A stretch of DNA of 64,000 nucleotides from Microbacterium telephonicum (GCF_003651225.1 NZ_RCDB01000001.1:248001-312000), one strand, 5' to 3'; shown: positions 15,594-26,300, counted from the stretch's first letter. Notes: generated by a model not told the origin, from the letters alone. A program made the numbers and translations.

Positions 15594-16646
15594 TCAGAAC
15601 AGGGTGGCTGCCGCCGACATCCGCGCCGCCGCGCGACCCGTCGTGCGCACCGGTCCCGGGCGGGTGTGGCGCGCCTCGACCTCCTCCTCGGCGCCGCCGG
15701 CGAGACGGTGGCGGCGCAGCAGCGGGCGCACCCGCGCCGCGAGCATCTTGCGGTAGCCGACCGGCGCTCCCACCGAGACGCCGGGATACAGTCCGCGGTA
15801 CGCCGGCAGCAGATCCGGGCGCTCCCGCTCCAGCCACTGCCAGAACCACTGCTTCGCCCCGGGCCGCAGATGCAGCGCGCCGAACACGACCCGGGTGGCG
15901 CCGGCATCCGCGATGCGTGCGAGAGCGTGGTCGAGCGCGGCGGGGGAGTCGGTGAGGTGCGGCAGGATCGGCATGAGGAACACCGTCACCCGGAACCCCG
16001 CATCCGTCGCGGCACGCACCGTCGCCAGCCGCGCCGTCGCCGACGGGGTGCCCGGCTCCACGAGCTTCTGCAGGGCGTCGTCGAAGACCGCGATCGACAT
16101 CGCGATCGACACCCGCACGGATGCCGCCGCGTCGGCGAGCAGGGGCAGGTCGCGGCGCAGCAGGGTGCCCTTCGTCAGCACCGAGAAGCCGGTGCCGCCG
16201 GCGGTGAGCGCGTCGATGATGCCCGGCATGAGCGCGTAGCGCCCCTCGGCCCGCTGATACGGGTCGGTGTTCGTCCCCAGCGCGACCGACTCGCGACGCC
16301 ATGTCGGACGGGCCAGCTCCCGGCGCAGCACCTCGGCGACGTTGGTCTTCACGACGATCTGGCTGTCGAAGTCGCGACCGGCGTCGAGGTCGAGGTACTC
16401 GTGGGTCTTCCTCGCGAAACAGTAGGTGCAGGCGTGACTGCAACCCCGGTACGGGTTGACGGTCCAGTCGAAGGGCATCGCGGACGCGCCCGGCACATGG
16501 TTGAGGGCCGACTTGGCGAGCACCTCGTGGAACGTGATACCGGCGAACTCGGGTGTCGTCACCGAGCGCACGAGACCGTCGAGCGACTCCAGGCCGGGGA
16601 GCGCGGCGGCATCCGACGCCCCCACCTGCTGCCCCTGCCATCTCAT
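15594..16646 (-). CDS. Radical SAM protein (Rv2578c-like)
   Basis: A 350-residue radical S-adenosylmethionine enzyme of the Rv2578c/SplB-like group. The [4Fe-4S] cluster motif CSHACTYC (Cys69, Cys73, Cys76; C-x3-C-x2-C) follows the family lead-in PFDWTVNPYRGC. Further features are FARKTHEYLDLDAGRDF, a GTNTDPYQ strand and GFSVLTKGTLLRRDL, which line the SAM-binding barrel. The natural substrate of this family is unknown. The ATG at 16646 gives the conserved MRWQGQQV start; upstream codons are non-conserved. It is divergent from the acyl-CoA dehydrogenase, with an unusually AT-rich spacer between them. The basic, Ala-rich C-terminal tail is not conserved. Confidence 0.88.
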   Translation of the reverse strand: MRWQGQQVGASDAAALPGLESLDGLVRSVTTPEFAGITFHEVLAKSALNHVPGASAMPFDWTVNPYRGCSHACTYCFARKTHEYLDLDAGRDFDSQIVVKTNVAEVLRRELARPTWRRESVALGTNTDPYQRAEGRYALMPGIIDALTAGGTGFSVLTKGTLLRRDLPLLADAAASVRVSIAMSIAVFDDALQKLVEPGTPSATARLATVRAATDAGFRVTVFLMPILPHLTDSPAALDHALARIADAGATRVVFGALHLRPGAKQWFWQWLERERPDLLPAYRGLYPGVSVGAPVGYRKMLAARVRPLLRRHRLAGGAEEEVEARHTRPGPVRTTGRAAARMSAAATLF

Positions 16647-16794
16647 GACCGAAGTCGAACATAAAAGCGCATGTAGTGCAAGATGGACAGCTTGTGCATA
16701 GTACATAAACCGGGATACTGAGTATCAAAGCGGCTGGCATCCGATTTCATATCGACGTAAGATCGACACGCCATCGATGATGAGGAGGCAGCGC
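16647..16794. promoter_or_regulatory. AT-rich divergent promoter region
   Basis: This 148-base spacer between divergent genes is much richer in A/T than its surroundings. It holds the dyad GATAC-TGA-GTATC (16714-16726) and a likely -10 TAAGAT (16758-16763) for the acyl-CoA dehydrogenase, whose ribosome binding site is GAGGAGG. A TATGTT near 16665 on the minus strand may serve the radical SAM gene. The operator-binding protein is unknown. Confidence 0.4.
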
Positions 16795-17958
16795 ATGGAG
16801 CGCGACATCTACGACGAGGACCACGAGGCGTTCCGCGACGTCGTCAAGGAGTTCCTCAAGCGCTACGCGACTGAGGAGAAGCGCAAGCAGTGGGAGGCCG
16901 ACGGCGAGATCGACCGCGCCACCATGCTCGCCGCCGGTGAGGCCGGCATCATCGGACTGTCGGTTCCCGAGGAGTTCGGCGGCGCCGGGATGCTGCAGGA
17001 CTACCGCTTCCGCGCGGTCGTGCTCGAAGAGGTCATCGGCGCCGGGCAGGGGTCGCTGGCCGGTGCCCTCGGCATCCAGGACGACCTGGCCGTTCCCTAC
17101 ATCGTGCACATGGGCACGCAGGAGCAGAAGGAGAAGTGGCTCCCCGGCATGGCGACCGGCGAGATCCTGGGCGCCCTCGCGATGACCGAGCCCGGTGCCG
17201 GCAGCGACCTGCGCGGCATCAAGACCACCGCGAAGAAGACCGAGGGCGGCTACATCGTCAACGGCGCGAAGACCTTCATCTCGTCGGGCAAGACGGCCGA
17301 CATGGTCGTCACGTTCGTGAAGACGGGGGAGGGCAACCGCCCCGACGCCTTCAGCCTGCTGATCCTCGAGAACGGGATGGCGGGCTTCGACCACGGCAAG
17401 AAGCTCGAGAAGATGGGCTTCCACGGCTGGGACACCGCCGAGCTGTCGTTCACCGACGTCTTCGTCCCCGAGGAGAACCTCATCGGCGGCAAGGAGGGTC
17501 TCGGCTTCATCCAGCTCATGATGAACCTGCCGCTGGAGCGCCTGTCGATCGGCGTCGCCGCGGCGGCCGCCGGTGAGGCCGCGTTCGCCTGGACGCGCGA
17601 CTACGTCATCAGTCGTGAGGCGTTCGGCGAGCGGATCGCCGACTTCCAGAACACCCGCTTCAAGCTCGCCGACATGGCCACGACGGTCGACGTCATGTGG
17701 GCCTACATCGACCGCGCCATGGAGCTGTACGCCGATCAGAAGCTCACCGCCGAAGAGGCGGCCAAGGTCAAGTTCTGGGCGACCGACCGCGAGGCGGAGC
17801 TGCTCGACGTCGGTGTGCAGCTGCACGGCGGCTACGGCTACATCACGGAGTACCCCATCGCCCGCGCCTACCTCGACGCGCGCGTGCACCGCATCTACGG
17901 CGGCACGAACGAGATCATGCGCGACCTCGTCAGCCGCCAGATCGTCGGGAAGCGCTGA
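16795..17958 (+). CDS. Acyl-CoA dehydrogenase, LCAD/IVD-like
   Basis: A 387-residue FAD-dependent acyl-CoA dehydrogenase that introduces the alpha-beta double bond in fatty-acid or branched-chain catabolism. Seen: LSVPEEFGGAGM, the FAD-binding AMTEPGAGSDLRGIKTTA, FISSGKTADMV, SREAFGERI and the end VQLHGGYGYITEYPIARAYL with DARVHRIYGGTNEIM. Position 369 is Gly where medium-chain enzymes have the catalytic Glu; Glu248 in LPLERLS is at the place used by long-chain and isovaleryl-CoA dehydrogenases, so this is probably the base. The ATG at 16795 follows GAGGAGG. It is a single gene closed by a hairpin terminator. Confidence 0.92.
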   Translation: MERDIYDEDHEAFRDVVKEFLKRYATEEKRKQWEADGEIDRATMLAAGEAGIIGLSVPEEFGGAGMLQDYRFRAVVLEEVIGAGQGSLAGALGIQDDLAVPYIVHMGTQEQKEKWLPGMATGEILGALAMTEPGAGSDLRGIKTTAKKTEGGYIVNGAKTFISSGKTADMVVTFVKTGEGNRPDAFSLLILENGMAGFDHGKKLEKMGFHGWDTAELSFTDVFVPEENLIGGKEGLGFIQLMMNLPLERLSIGVAAAAAGEAAFAWTRDYVISREAFGERIADFQNTRFKLADMATTVDVMWAYIDRAMELYADQKLTAEEAAKVKFWATDREAELLDVGVQLHGGYGYITEYPIARAYLDARVHRIYGGTNEIMRDLVSRQIVGKR

Positions 17959-17986
17959 CACCACCCCACCGCACGCACGACCGACG

Positions 17987-18024
17987 GATGCCGGAATCCC
18001 CCGATCAGGGGTGATTCCGGCATC
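17987..18024. terminator. Hairpin terminator after acyl-CoA dehydrogenase
   Basis: GATGCCGGAAT (17987-17997) pairs with ATTCCGGCATC (18014-18024), extended inward by a C-run and a G-run. It starts 29 bases after the stop. There is no U-tract. Confidence 0.8.
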
Positions 18025-18069
18025 TGTCGTATGCGTGTGCATCGGGTGAACGGCTCCGACACGCAACCG

Positions 18070-18100
18070 TTACAATAAAGACTGTTACCGGATACTTTGT
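18070..18100 (+). promoter_or_regulatory. Candidate promoter of the sugar-uptake operon
   Basis: The AT-rich stretch before the binding-protein gene contains TACAAT (18071-18076) and GATACT (18091-18096), either of which could be a -10, and a repeated GTTAC word (18069 and 18084) that could belong to an operator for the downstream ROK regulator. No clear -35 is visible. Confidence 0.35.
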
Positions 18101-18187
18101 TTCCTTTAACATCGACGCAAGCCCGAAGCGGTCCCGCCTCGGTCGCCCTTCACCAAGCAATGAAGCAAGAAAGGAATCGTCGAACCG

Positions 18188-19858
18188 ATGAGACGAGAAC
18201 TGCGAAAGGCGGCCCTGGCCGCTGCCGCCGGTGCTGTCGCACTCACCCTCGCACTGTCGGGCTGCTCCGGATCCTCCTCCGGTGACAGCTCCGCCTCCAG
18301 CGACCGCGTCCTGCGCGTCTGGGCCGGCAGCCAGACCCCCATCACGGCGAACTTCAACCCGTTCGCCCCCACCGTCCTGCACGCCGCGCTCGGTCCCATC
18401 TACGAGCCGCTGTTCTTCTTCAACAAGACCAGCGACTCCGAGCCCGAGGGCATGCTCGCCGAGAGCTACGAGTACAACGAGGACGGCACCGTCATCACCG
18501 TCAAGCTCAAGGACGGCGTGAAGTGGAACGACGGCGAGGCGTTCACCGCCGACGACGTCGTGTTCACCTACGAGTACCCGGGCAACGAGAACCAGTACTT
18601 CGTCTCGGCCGAGGCCACCGACGACACCACCGTCGTGCTGACCTACAACGAGCCGCAGTTCACCAACGCGTTCGGCATCCTCGGCAGCACCTGGATGCTG
18701 CCCGAGCACATCTGGAAGGACGTCGACGACTTCGCGACGTTCACCGACGAGAACCCGGTCGGCACCGGCCCCTACAAGGTCGACACCGTCACCGACGCCT
18801 CGTACACCGTCGTCGCGAACGAGAACTTCCGCGACGAGGGCGTGCCCGCCATCAAGACGGTGCAGTACATCGGCATCGACGCGAACCAGTCGGCGCAGGA
18901 TCTGCTCGCCGCCGGCAAGCTCGACTGGACCGGCATGTTCATCCCGAACCCCGACGACGTCACGTCCAACGGGATCATCTCGTGGATCAACACGCCGCAG
19001 GACCCGACCGTGCTCTACACGTGCTCGAACGCCGACATGGGCTGCACCGGTCCGCAGACCGACCTCGCCGTCCGTCAGGCGCTGAACGTCGCCATCGACC
19101 GCGGCACGATCACCGACAAGGCGTTCGTGGGCCTGGCCGCCACCATCTCGCCGGCGTACACGCTGATGCCGCGCGACGAGAAGTGGCTCGCCGACCCGGC
19201 CAACGCCGAGAGCCCGCAGACCGCCGACGCGGCCGCCGCGGGTGCGATCCTCGAGGCCGCCGGTTACACCAAGGGCTCCGACGGGTTCTACGGCAAGGAC
19301 GGCGCCCCGATCGAGCTCTCGCTGACCTCGGTCGACGGCTGGACCGACTACAACGACGCCGCCAAGCTCATCTCCGAGCAGGCCGCCGCCGCGGGCATCA
19401 AGGTGACCGCCTCGACGGTGCAGTGGCAGGAGTTCTCGGACTCCCGTCAGAACGGCACGTACCAGCTCATCATGGGCGGCATGATCGGCACCTCGGTGGC
19501 CGACCCGTTCCAGATCTACAAGGACTGGTTCTCGAGCCAGGCCACGCAGCCGGTGGGCACCCAGCTCGACCCGGGTGACTGGAACTTCAGTCGCTACAGC
19601 AACCCCGTCGTCGACGAGGCCGTCAACGCGGCCGCCTCGACCAACGACGAGGCCGCCAAGAAGGAGGCGTACGCCACGATCCAGACCGCGATCGTCAACG
19701 ACGTTCCCTACATCCCGCTGGTCATCAACGCCACGCAGACGTTCTACAACTCGAAGGACTTCGCCGGCTGGCCGACCGAGGACGACCTGTACGCCTTCCC
19801 GCCCTCCTGGGGTTCGGTGGCGGCGGGCTACGTCCTGCAGCACCTGACGCTGAAGTAA
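18188..19858 (+). CDS. ABC importer substrate-binding lipoprotein (SBP_bac_5)
   Basis: A 556-residue extracellular binding lipoprotein of the peptide/nickel family (cluster C). The signal ends in the lipobox ALSGC (Cys26), followed by a Ser/Gly-rich linker. Family features include a GMLAESYEYNEDGTVITVKL-like strand pair, the LKDGVKWNDGEAFTADDVVF motif, the VGTGPYKV loop and VRQALNVAIDRGTI. Despite the peptide-transporter name, many members bind oligosaccharides, and the GH4 and sugar-kinase genes downstream suggest that here (inference). It is the first gene of an operon with two permeases and two ATPases. The ATG at 18188 is the only start that keeps a complete signal peptide. Confidence 0.92.
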   Translation: MRRELRKAALAAAAGAVALTLALSGCSGSSSGDSSASSDRVLRVWAGSQTPITANFNPFAPTVLHAALGPIYEPLFFFNKTSDSEPEGMLAESYEYNEDGTVITVKLKDGVKWNDGEAFTADDVVFTYEYPGNENQYFVSAEATDDTTVVLTYNEPQFTNAFGILGSTWMLPEHIWKDVDDFATFTDENPVGTGPYKVDTVTDASYTVVANENFRDEGVPAIKTVQYIGIDANQSAQDLLAAGKLDWTGMFIPNPDDVTSNGIISWINTPQDPTVLYTCSNADMGCTGPQTDLAVRQALNVAIDRGTITDKAFVGLAATISPAYTLMPRDEKWLADPANAESPQTADAAAAGAILEAAGYTKGSDGFYGKDGAPIELSLTSVDGWTDYNDAAKLISEQAAAAGIKVTASTVQWQEFSDSRQNGTYQLIMGGMIGTSVADPFQIYKDWFSSQATQPVGTQLDPGDWNFSRYSNPVVDEAVNAAASTNDEAAKKEAYATIQTAIVNDVPYIPLVINATQTFYNSKDFAGWPTEDDLYAFPPSWGSVAAGYVLQHLTLK

Positions 19859-19909
19859 ACCGCGCGACGGCATGACCGACCGGGGAAGCAGTAAGACGAG
19901 AGACGTGAA

Positions 19910-20905
19910 ATGAAGTTCTACGCACGAAGGATCGGCTTCTACGCAATCACATTGTGGGTGGCCATCTCCCTCAACTTCCTGCTTCCCCGGCTCATGCCGG
20001 GCGACCCGGCCGACATCCTCATCGCGAAGCTGCAGCAGCGCGGCGAGGTGCCGGTGTCGACCATCAACAACATCCGGCTGCTCCTCGGCTCCGACGACCA
20101 GACACCGCTCTGGGATCAGTACTGGGGCTACTGGGGACGGCTGCTGCAGGGCGACCTCGGGATCTCGTTCTCGAAGTTCCCCACCCCCGTCACCGAGCTC
20201 ATCGCCGGCGCGCTCCCGTGGACGATCGTCCTGGTGGGCCTGGCGACGATCATCTCCTTCATCCTCGGCGTCGGTGTCGGCGCCTGGGTCGGCTGGCGCC
20301 GCGGCACCTGGGTCGACCACCTCGTCCCCGCCACGACGGTGCTGCAGTCCATCCCCTACTTCTGGCTCGCGCTGATCATGATCTCGGTCTTCTCGGTGGG
20401 CCTCGGGATCTTCCCCATCATCGGCGGCTACGACGTGTTCGAGTTCCCCTCCGGACCGGAGTGGAGCTGGGCGTTCTTCGGCAGCGCCGTGTACCACGGC
20501 ATCCTCCCCGCCGTCACGATCGTGCTCAGCTCGGTCGGCGGCTGGCTGCTGGGCATGCGCAACATGATGGTCTCCACCCTCGCGGAGGACTACATCGTCA
20601 CCGCCGAGGCCAAGGGCCTCAAGCCCATGCGCATCCTCAAGGCGTACGCCACCCGCAACGCCGCGATCCCCTCCGTCGCCGGCTTCGCCATCACGCTCGG
20701 CTTCATCGTGGCCGGCTCCATCGTCATGGAGCAGGTGTTCACCTACCCCGGCATCGGCAAGCTCATGTTCACCGCGGTCCAGAACAACGACTACGCGCTC
20801 ATGCAGGGCGTGTTCCTGGTCATCACCCTCACGGTGCTCGCCGCGAACTTCATCATGGACCTCGTCTACGGCTTCATCGACCCGAGAGCGCGTCACAATG
20901 TCTGA
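19910..20905 (+). CDS. ABC importer permease (DppB-like)
   Basis: A 331-residue inner-membrane permease of the peptide-type ABC importer. It starts with the family signature RRIGFYAITLWVAISLNFLL-PRLMPGDP, has the long extracytoplasmic loop after TM1, and carries the EAA coupling motif region (TAEAKGLKPMRILKAYATRN) that contacts the ATPases. About six membrane helices are predicted. The spacer to the binding-protein gene is 51 bases and has no terminator. Its end overlaps the next permease by 8 bases, so the two are translated together as a heterodimer. Confidence 0.92.
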   Translation: MKFYARRIGFYAITLWVAISLNFLLPRLMPGDPADILIAKLQQRGEVPVSTINNIRLLLGSDDQTPLWDQYWGYWGRLLQGDLGISFSKFPTPVTELIAGALPWTIVLVGLATIISFILGVGVGAWVGWRRGTWVDHLVPATTVLQSIPYFWLALIMISVFSVGLGIFPIIGGYDVFEFPSGPEWSWAFFGSAVYHGILPAVTIVLSSVGGWLLGMRNMMVSTLAEDYIVTAEAKGLKPMRILKAYATRNAAIPSVAGFAITLGFIVAGSIVMEQVFTYPGIGKLMFTAVQNNDYALMQGVFLVITLTVLAANFIMDLVYGFIDPRARHNV

Positions 20906-22012
20906 CCCCACCCGACTCGACACCCACACCGACCCGCGGGACGCGGAGATGACCGCACCCGCCGCGGTGACGACGACCCTCGACGCGCAGATCGACAAGG
21001 AAGAGGCCAAGGCGGCACGCCGCGGCATCCGCCAACTGCTCCCGCGCCGCTCCGCGAAGCTCATCATCGGCCTCGTGATCGTGCTCGCGATCGTCGCCTT
21101 CGGCGTCATCGCCCCGTTCTTCGTGCAGGACCCGCGCTTCAGCGGAAACGACGCGCTGCAGCCGCCGTCGGCCGACCACATCCTCGGCACGACCAAGCTC
21201 GGCTACGACGTGTTCGCCCAGCTCGCCTACGGCACGCAGGGCTCGCTCATGGTCGGCATCATCGCCGCCCTCATCGCGCTGACCCTGTCGATCGTGTTCG
21301 GCATCCTCGCCGGCTACATCGGCGGCTGGGGCGACGAGGGCCTGTCGCTCGTGACGAACATCATGCTCGTCATCCCCGGTATCCCCCTCGCGATGGTCAT
21401 CGCCACCTACTTCCCGAGCCGGTCCTGGATGCTGGTCGCCTTCGTCCTGGGCATCACGAGCTGGGCGGGGTCGGCGGTCGTCCTCCGGGTGCAGGCCCGC
21501 TCGCTGCGCAGCCGCGACTACGTGGCCGCGGCGAAGGTCGCCGGCGAGAAGCCGTGGCGCGTCATCCTCGTCGAGATCCTCCCGAACCTGCTGCCGCTGC
21601 TGGCCGCGCAGTTCCTGTTCGCGATCATCTTCGCGATCCTGGGCGAGGCGGGCCTGTCCTACCTCGGCCTCGGCGCCACCGACTCGATCACGTGGGGCAC
21701 GATCCTCAACGACGCGCAGACCGGTCAGGCGCTCGGTACGCGGGCGTGGTGGTGGTTCGTGCCGCCGGGCATCCTCATCGCGCTGCTCGGTGCGGGCCTG
21801 TCGCTCATCAACTTCTCGATCGACGAGATCATCAACCCGAAGCTGCGGGTCGCGCCCGAGAACGCGCGCCGCGTGCGCAAGGCCAAGCAGGCCGGCAAGG
21901 GTGTGGAGGCCGATGTGGACGCCGCGGATGCCGCCGCCGCCGAGGCCGCGCTCGTCGAGACGGAGCAGCCCGTGACGGAGCAGACCCAGGCCGAGCAGAA
22001 CGGAGTCCGCGC

Positions 22013-22016
<4 letters not shown>
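20898..22016 (+). CDS. ABC importer permease (DppC-like)
   Basis: A 372-residue permease, partner of the DppB-like subunit. Seen: an N-terminal cytoplasmic segment, TM1 (KLIIGLVIVLAIVAFGVIAP), ADHILGTTKLGYDVFAQL, and the EAA-loop region DYVAAAKVAGEKPWRVILVE. The C-terminus after INFSIDEIINPKLR carries an unusual Ala/Glu-rich tail of about 50 residues that is absent from typical DppC proteins. It overlaps the upstream permease and the downstream ATPase (ATGA), giving tight coupling. Confidence 0.92.
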
Positions 22017-22911
<895 letters not shown>

Positions 22912-22915
<4 letters not shown>

Positions 22916-23754
22916 CCACCGGAACGCTCGAGGCGCGCGGCCTCGTCAAGGACTACCGCCTCCGCAGCGGCCTGCGCACCTCCACGCTGCACGCCGTCAA
23001 GGACGCGTCGTTCGTGCTCGAGGCCGGCAAGACCATCTCGCTCGTGGGCGAGTCGGGGTCGGGCAAGTCGACGATCGCGCGCATGATCGCCAAGCTCGAG
23101 ACGCCCACCCGCGGGCAGGTGCTGCTCGACGGGAAGCCGACCGGACGCGGCGGCCGGTCACTGGCCGCCTACCGGTCGGAGGTGCAGATGGTCTTCCAGG
23201 ACCCCTTCGCCTCGCTCAACCCGTTCCACTCGATCGCCCACCACCTGGAGCGCCCGCTGCGCATCCACCACCCGAAGCTGTCGGGCACGCAGGTGCGCGA
23301 CCGTGCGATCGAGCTGCTCGGGCGTGTGCGTCTGGGGGAGGAGGTCGCCGAGCGTCGCCCCCACGAGCTGTCGGGCGGGCAGCGCCAGCGCGTCGCCATC
23401 GCGCGCGCCCTCGCCCCCGGCGCCCGGTTCATCGTCGCCGACGAGCCCGTCTCGATGCTCGACGTGTCGATCCGCCTCGGTGTGCTGAACCTCCTCGCCG
23501 ACCTGCAGCGCGAAGACGACCTCGGCGTGCTCTACATCACCCACGACCTCGCGACGGCTCGCCACTTCAGCGACGAGATCCTCGTCATGTACCACGGCGA
23601 CATCGTCGAGCGCGGCGGCTCCGACGACGTCATCCTCCACCCCCGGCACGAGTACACCCGTACACTGCTGAACGCCGCACCCGAACCCGAGAACCTCGGC
23701 AACCTCCGCGAAGAGGTCCGCCGGGAACTCGCCGAGGCGGCGCAGAAGGGCTGA
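22912..23754 (+). CDS. ABC importer ATPase (DppF-like)
   Basis: A 280-residue second ATPase, the heterodimer partner of the DppD-like subunit. Seen: Walker A GESGSGKST, Q-loop VFQDPFASLNPF, signature LSGGQRQRV, Walker B FIVADEPVSMLDVS and the switch region YITHDLATARHFSDEILVM, then the family tail HPRHEYTRTLLNAAP. The ATG overlaps the stop of the preceding gene. The ROK regulator gene begins 2 bases after its stop. Confidence 0.93.
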
Positions 23755-23756
23755 GA

Positions 23757-24938
23757 GTGACCATCGCCGACCCGGGCACGCCCACGTTCCTGCGTGCCCA
23801 CAACGACCGCACCGCGCTGCGGCTGCTGCTCGACCACGGGCCGCTCAGCCGATCGCGGCTGGGCGAGCTGTCGGGCATGTCCAAGCCCACCGCGAGCCAG
23901 ATGATCCTGCGCCTGGAGCGCGCCGGGCTCATCGAGAAGGTCGGCGAATCCGCGGGCGGCCGCGGCCCCAACGCGGTGCTCTACGGCGTGCGCCGCGACG
24001 TCGTCACGGGCGTGGCCATCAGCGTGCTCGGCGACGCGATCAGCGCCGTCGTCGTCGACGCCCTCGGCACCGAACACCCCGTCGCGCGCATCGGCATCGC
24101 GGGCGAGGAGCGCTCTCCCGAGCGCGACGTCGACCGTGCCGTCGCCGCCGCGTGCGCCGCCGCCGACATCGCCCGCGAGACCGTGAGCATGATCGCGGTC
24201 GGCGTGCAGGCAGCCGTCGATGCCAAGCGCGACCAGCTGTCGTTCACCGACACCCTGCCCGGCTGGCCCGCCACCGGCGCCCACGCGCTCATCACCGGGT
24301 CGACGGGTCTGGGCGTCGTGCTCGGCAACGACGTCAATCTCGCCGCGATGGCCGAGCGCGCGTACGGCGCCGCACAGGACGACCCGTCGTTCGTCTACTT
24401 CTGGATCGGCGAGGGCCTCGGTCTCGGCATCGACGTCGACGGTGTCGTGCAGCGCGGCGCCGGCGGCGGTGCGGGCGAGATCGGCTACCTGCCGGTGTCG
24501 CCGGCCGGCCTCGAGCTCGTACCCGACGCCCGCGACCTCACCGACCTGCTCGGGGCGAAGGCGATCGTCGCCCTGCTCGGCGGCGCCCCCGGCCAGGAGC
24601 TGGGCGACGTGCTCGCCTCGGTGCCCCTCACCGCCGCGCACATCGACGCGCTCGCCGACCGCATCATCGTCGCCCTGACGCCGGTGCTCGCCCTCCTCGA
24701 CCCCGCGGCGATCATCCTCGGCGGACCCACCGGCCTCGCCGGCGGGGAGACGCTCGCCGCACGCGTGCAGGAGCGCATCGAGGCGATCGACAGCGCCCGC
24801 AGCAGCGTGCGTCCGGCCAGCGCGCACACCGACGTGCGGGTCAGCGGCACCGGCACCGAGCCGGTGCTGCGCGGCGCCGGGCGCCTGCTCGTCGACCACA
24901 TCCGCGCACGCCTCGAGGACGGCATCCTGCCCGCCTGA
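23757..24938 (+). CDS. ROK-family transcriptional regulator
   Basis: A 393-residue ROK repressor in the middle of the sugar operon. Residues 1-75 form a winged helix (LLLDHGPLSRSRLGELSGMS, then KPTASQMILRLERAGLI). The rest is an ASKHA sugar-binding domain with GVAISVLGDAISAVVVDALG and VVLGNDVNLAAMAERAYG. The residues that would bind zinc (CxCGxxGC) are absent, and the usual ExGH reads EIGY (GGGAGEIGYLPV), so kinase activity is unlikely and ligand sensing is probably modified. It starts with GTG 2 bases after the ATPase gene, so it is probably autoregulated and senses the imported sugar or its phosphate. Confidence 0.88.
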   Translation: MTIADPGTPTFLRAHNDRTALRLLLDHGPLSRSRLGELSGMSKPTASQMILRLERAGLIEKVGESAGGRGPNAVLYGVRRDVVTGVAISVLGDAISAVVVDALGTEHPVARIGIAGEERSPERDVDRAVAAACAAADIARETVSMIAVGVQAAVDAKRDQLSFTDTLPGWPATGAHALITGSTGLGVVLGNDVNLAAMAERAYGAAQDDPSFVYFWIGEGLGLGIDVDGVVQRGAGGGAGEIGYLPVSPAGLELVPDARDLTDLLGAKAIVALLGGAPGQELGDVLASVPLTAAHIDALADRIIVALTPVLALLDPAAIILGGPTGLAGGETLAARVQERIEAIDSARSSVRPASAHTDVRVSGTGTEPVLRGAGRLLVDHIRARLEDGILPA

Positions 24939-25040
24939 CCCGTCCCGTCCCGCATCCCCGGCCCGAGATCCACGCCGGGGCGCGGTCCGGTGCGCCCGAA
25001 AACCTCTCATCCCATTCGACACACCAAGGAGATGCACCCC

Positions 25041-26300
25041 ATGAAGCTCGCGATCGTCGGCGGAGGGTCGACCTACACCCCGGAGCTCATCGACGGGTTC
25101 GCCCGCTTCCGCGACGTGCTGCCGCTCGAGGAGATCCGCCTGGTCGACCCCGACCCGCGCCGTCTCGAGCTCGTCGGCGGGATGGCCGCGCGCATGCTCG
25201 CCCGCGCCGGGCACCCCGGCCGCGTCGTGGCGACCTCCGACCTCGTCGCCGGCGTCACGGATGCCGACGCCGTGCTGCTGCAGCTGCGCATCGGCGGTCA
25301 GGACGCCCGCCACCAGGACGAGACGTGGCCGCACGACGTGCACTGCATCGGTCAGGAGACCACGGGCCCCGGCGGCCTCGCGAAGGCGTTGCGCACCGTC
25401 CCGGTCGCGCTCGAGATCGCCGAGGCCGTGCGCCGCCACGCGGCACCGGACGCCTGGATCATCGACTTCACCAACCCGGTAGGCATCGTCACGCGCGCGC
25501 TGCTGCAGGCGGGTCACCGGGCCGTCGGCCTGTGCAACGTCGCGATCGGCTTCCAGCGCCGCTTCGCCGCGATGCTCGGGGTCGACGCGGATGCCGTCAG
25601 CCTCGGCCATGTCGGCCTCAACCACCTGACATGGGAGCGCAGCATCGACGTCGACGGCGTCGACCATCTGCCCGGGATGATGCGCGACCGCCTGGACGAC
25701 CTCGCCGGCGACGTGCACATGGACCCCGCCCTCATCACAGGACTCGGCGCGGTGCCCTCGTACTACCTGCGGTACTACTACGCGCACGACGAGGTGCTCG
25801 CCGAGCAGCTGCGCGACGAGTCGCGCGCCGAGGCGGTGCGCGCGATCGAGAACGAGCTGCTCGCCCTCTACGCCGACCCGAGCGTCGACACCAAGCCCGA
25901 AGCCCTCGCCCGCCGCGGCGGCGCGTTCTACTCCGAGGCGGCGATCGAATTGCTGCTGCAGATGCGCGGCGCCGACACCCGCGGCCGCGTCGTGAACCTG
26001 CGCAACGACGGCCTACTGCCGTTCCTGCCCGACGACCACGTCATCGAGGTGCCGGCGCGCTTCGACGGCGCGCGATTCGTCGCCGAACCGGTCGCCGCGC
26101 TCCCCGACGACATCGCCGGCACGATCGCCGGGGTCGCCGGCTACGAGCGCCTCGCCCTGGATGCGGCCGTGCACGGCGGCCGCGACCGGGTGCTGCGCGC
26201 CATGCGCGCCCACCCGCTCGTCCTTCAGCACGACCGCGCCGAGAAGCTCACCGACCTGCTGCTGGCCGCCAACGCGCCCTTCCTGTCGTGGGCGTCATGA
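25041..26300 (+). CDS. 6-phospho-beta-glycosidase, GH family 4
   Basis: A 419-residue NAD- and Mn-dependent GH4 enzyme that hydrolyses 6-phospho-disaccharides by an oxidation-elimination route in the cytosol. Seen: the NAD-binding start KLAIVGGGSTYTPELIDG, LLQLRIGGQDARHQDE, GLAKALRTVPVALEIAE, FTNPVGIVTRALL, the metal-site Cys in VGLCNVAIGFQRR and the His in GHVGLNHLTWER. The branch is the CelF/ChbF-like 6-phospho-beta-glucosidase group rather than alpha-galactosidase. The ATG at 25041 has AAGGAG upstream. No PTS exists nearby, so its phosphorylated substrate must come from a kinase, plausibly the next gene (inference). It overlaps that gene by four bases. Confidence 0.9.
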   Translation: MKLAIVGGGSTYTPELIDGFARFRDVLPLEEIRLVDPDPRRLELVGGMAARMLARAGHPGRVVATSDLVAGVTDADAVLLQLRIGGQDARHQDETWPHDVHCIGQETTGPGGLAKALRTVPVALEIAEAVRRHAAPDAWIIDFTNPVGIVTRALLQAGHRAVGLCNVAIGFQRRFAAMLGVDADAVSLGHVGLNHLTWERSIDVDGVDHLPGMMRDRLDDLAGDVHMDPALITGLGAVPSYYLRYYYAHDEVLAEQLRDESRAEAVRAIENELLALYADPSVDTKPEALARRGGAFYSEAAIELLLQMRGADTRGRVVNLRNDGLLPFLPDDHVIEVPARFDGARFVAEPVAALPDDIAGTIAGVAGYERLALDAAVHGGRDRVLRAMRAHPLVLQHDRAEKLTDLLLAANAPFLSWAS

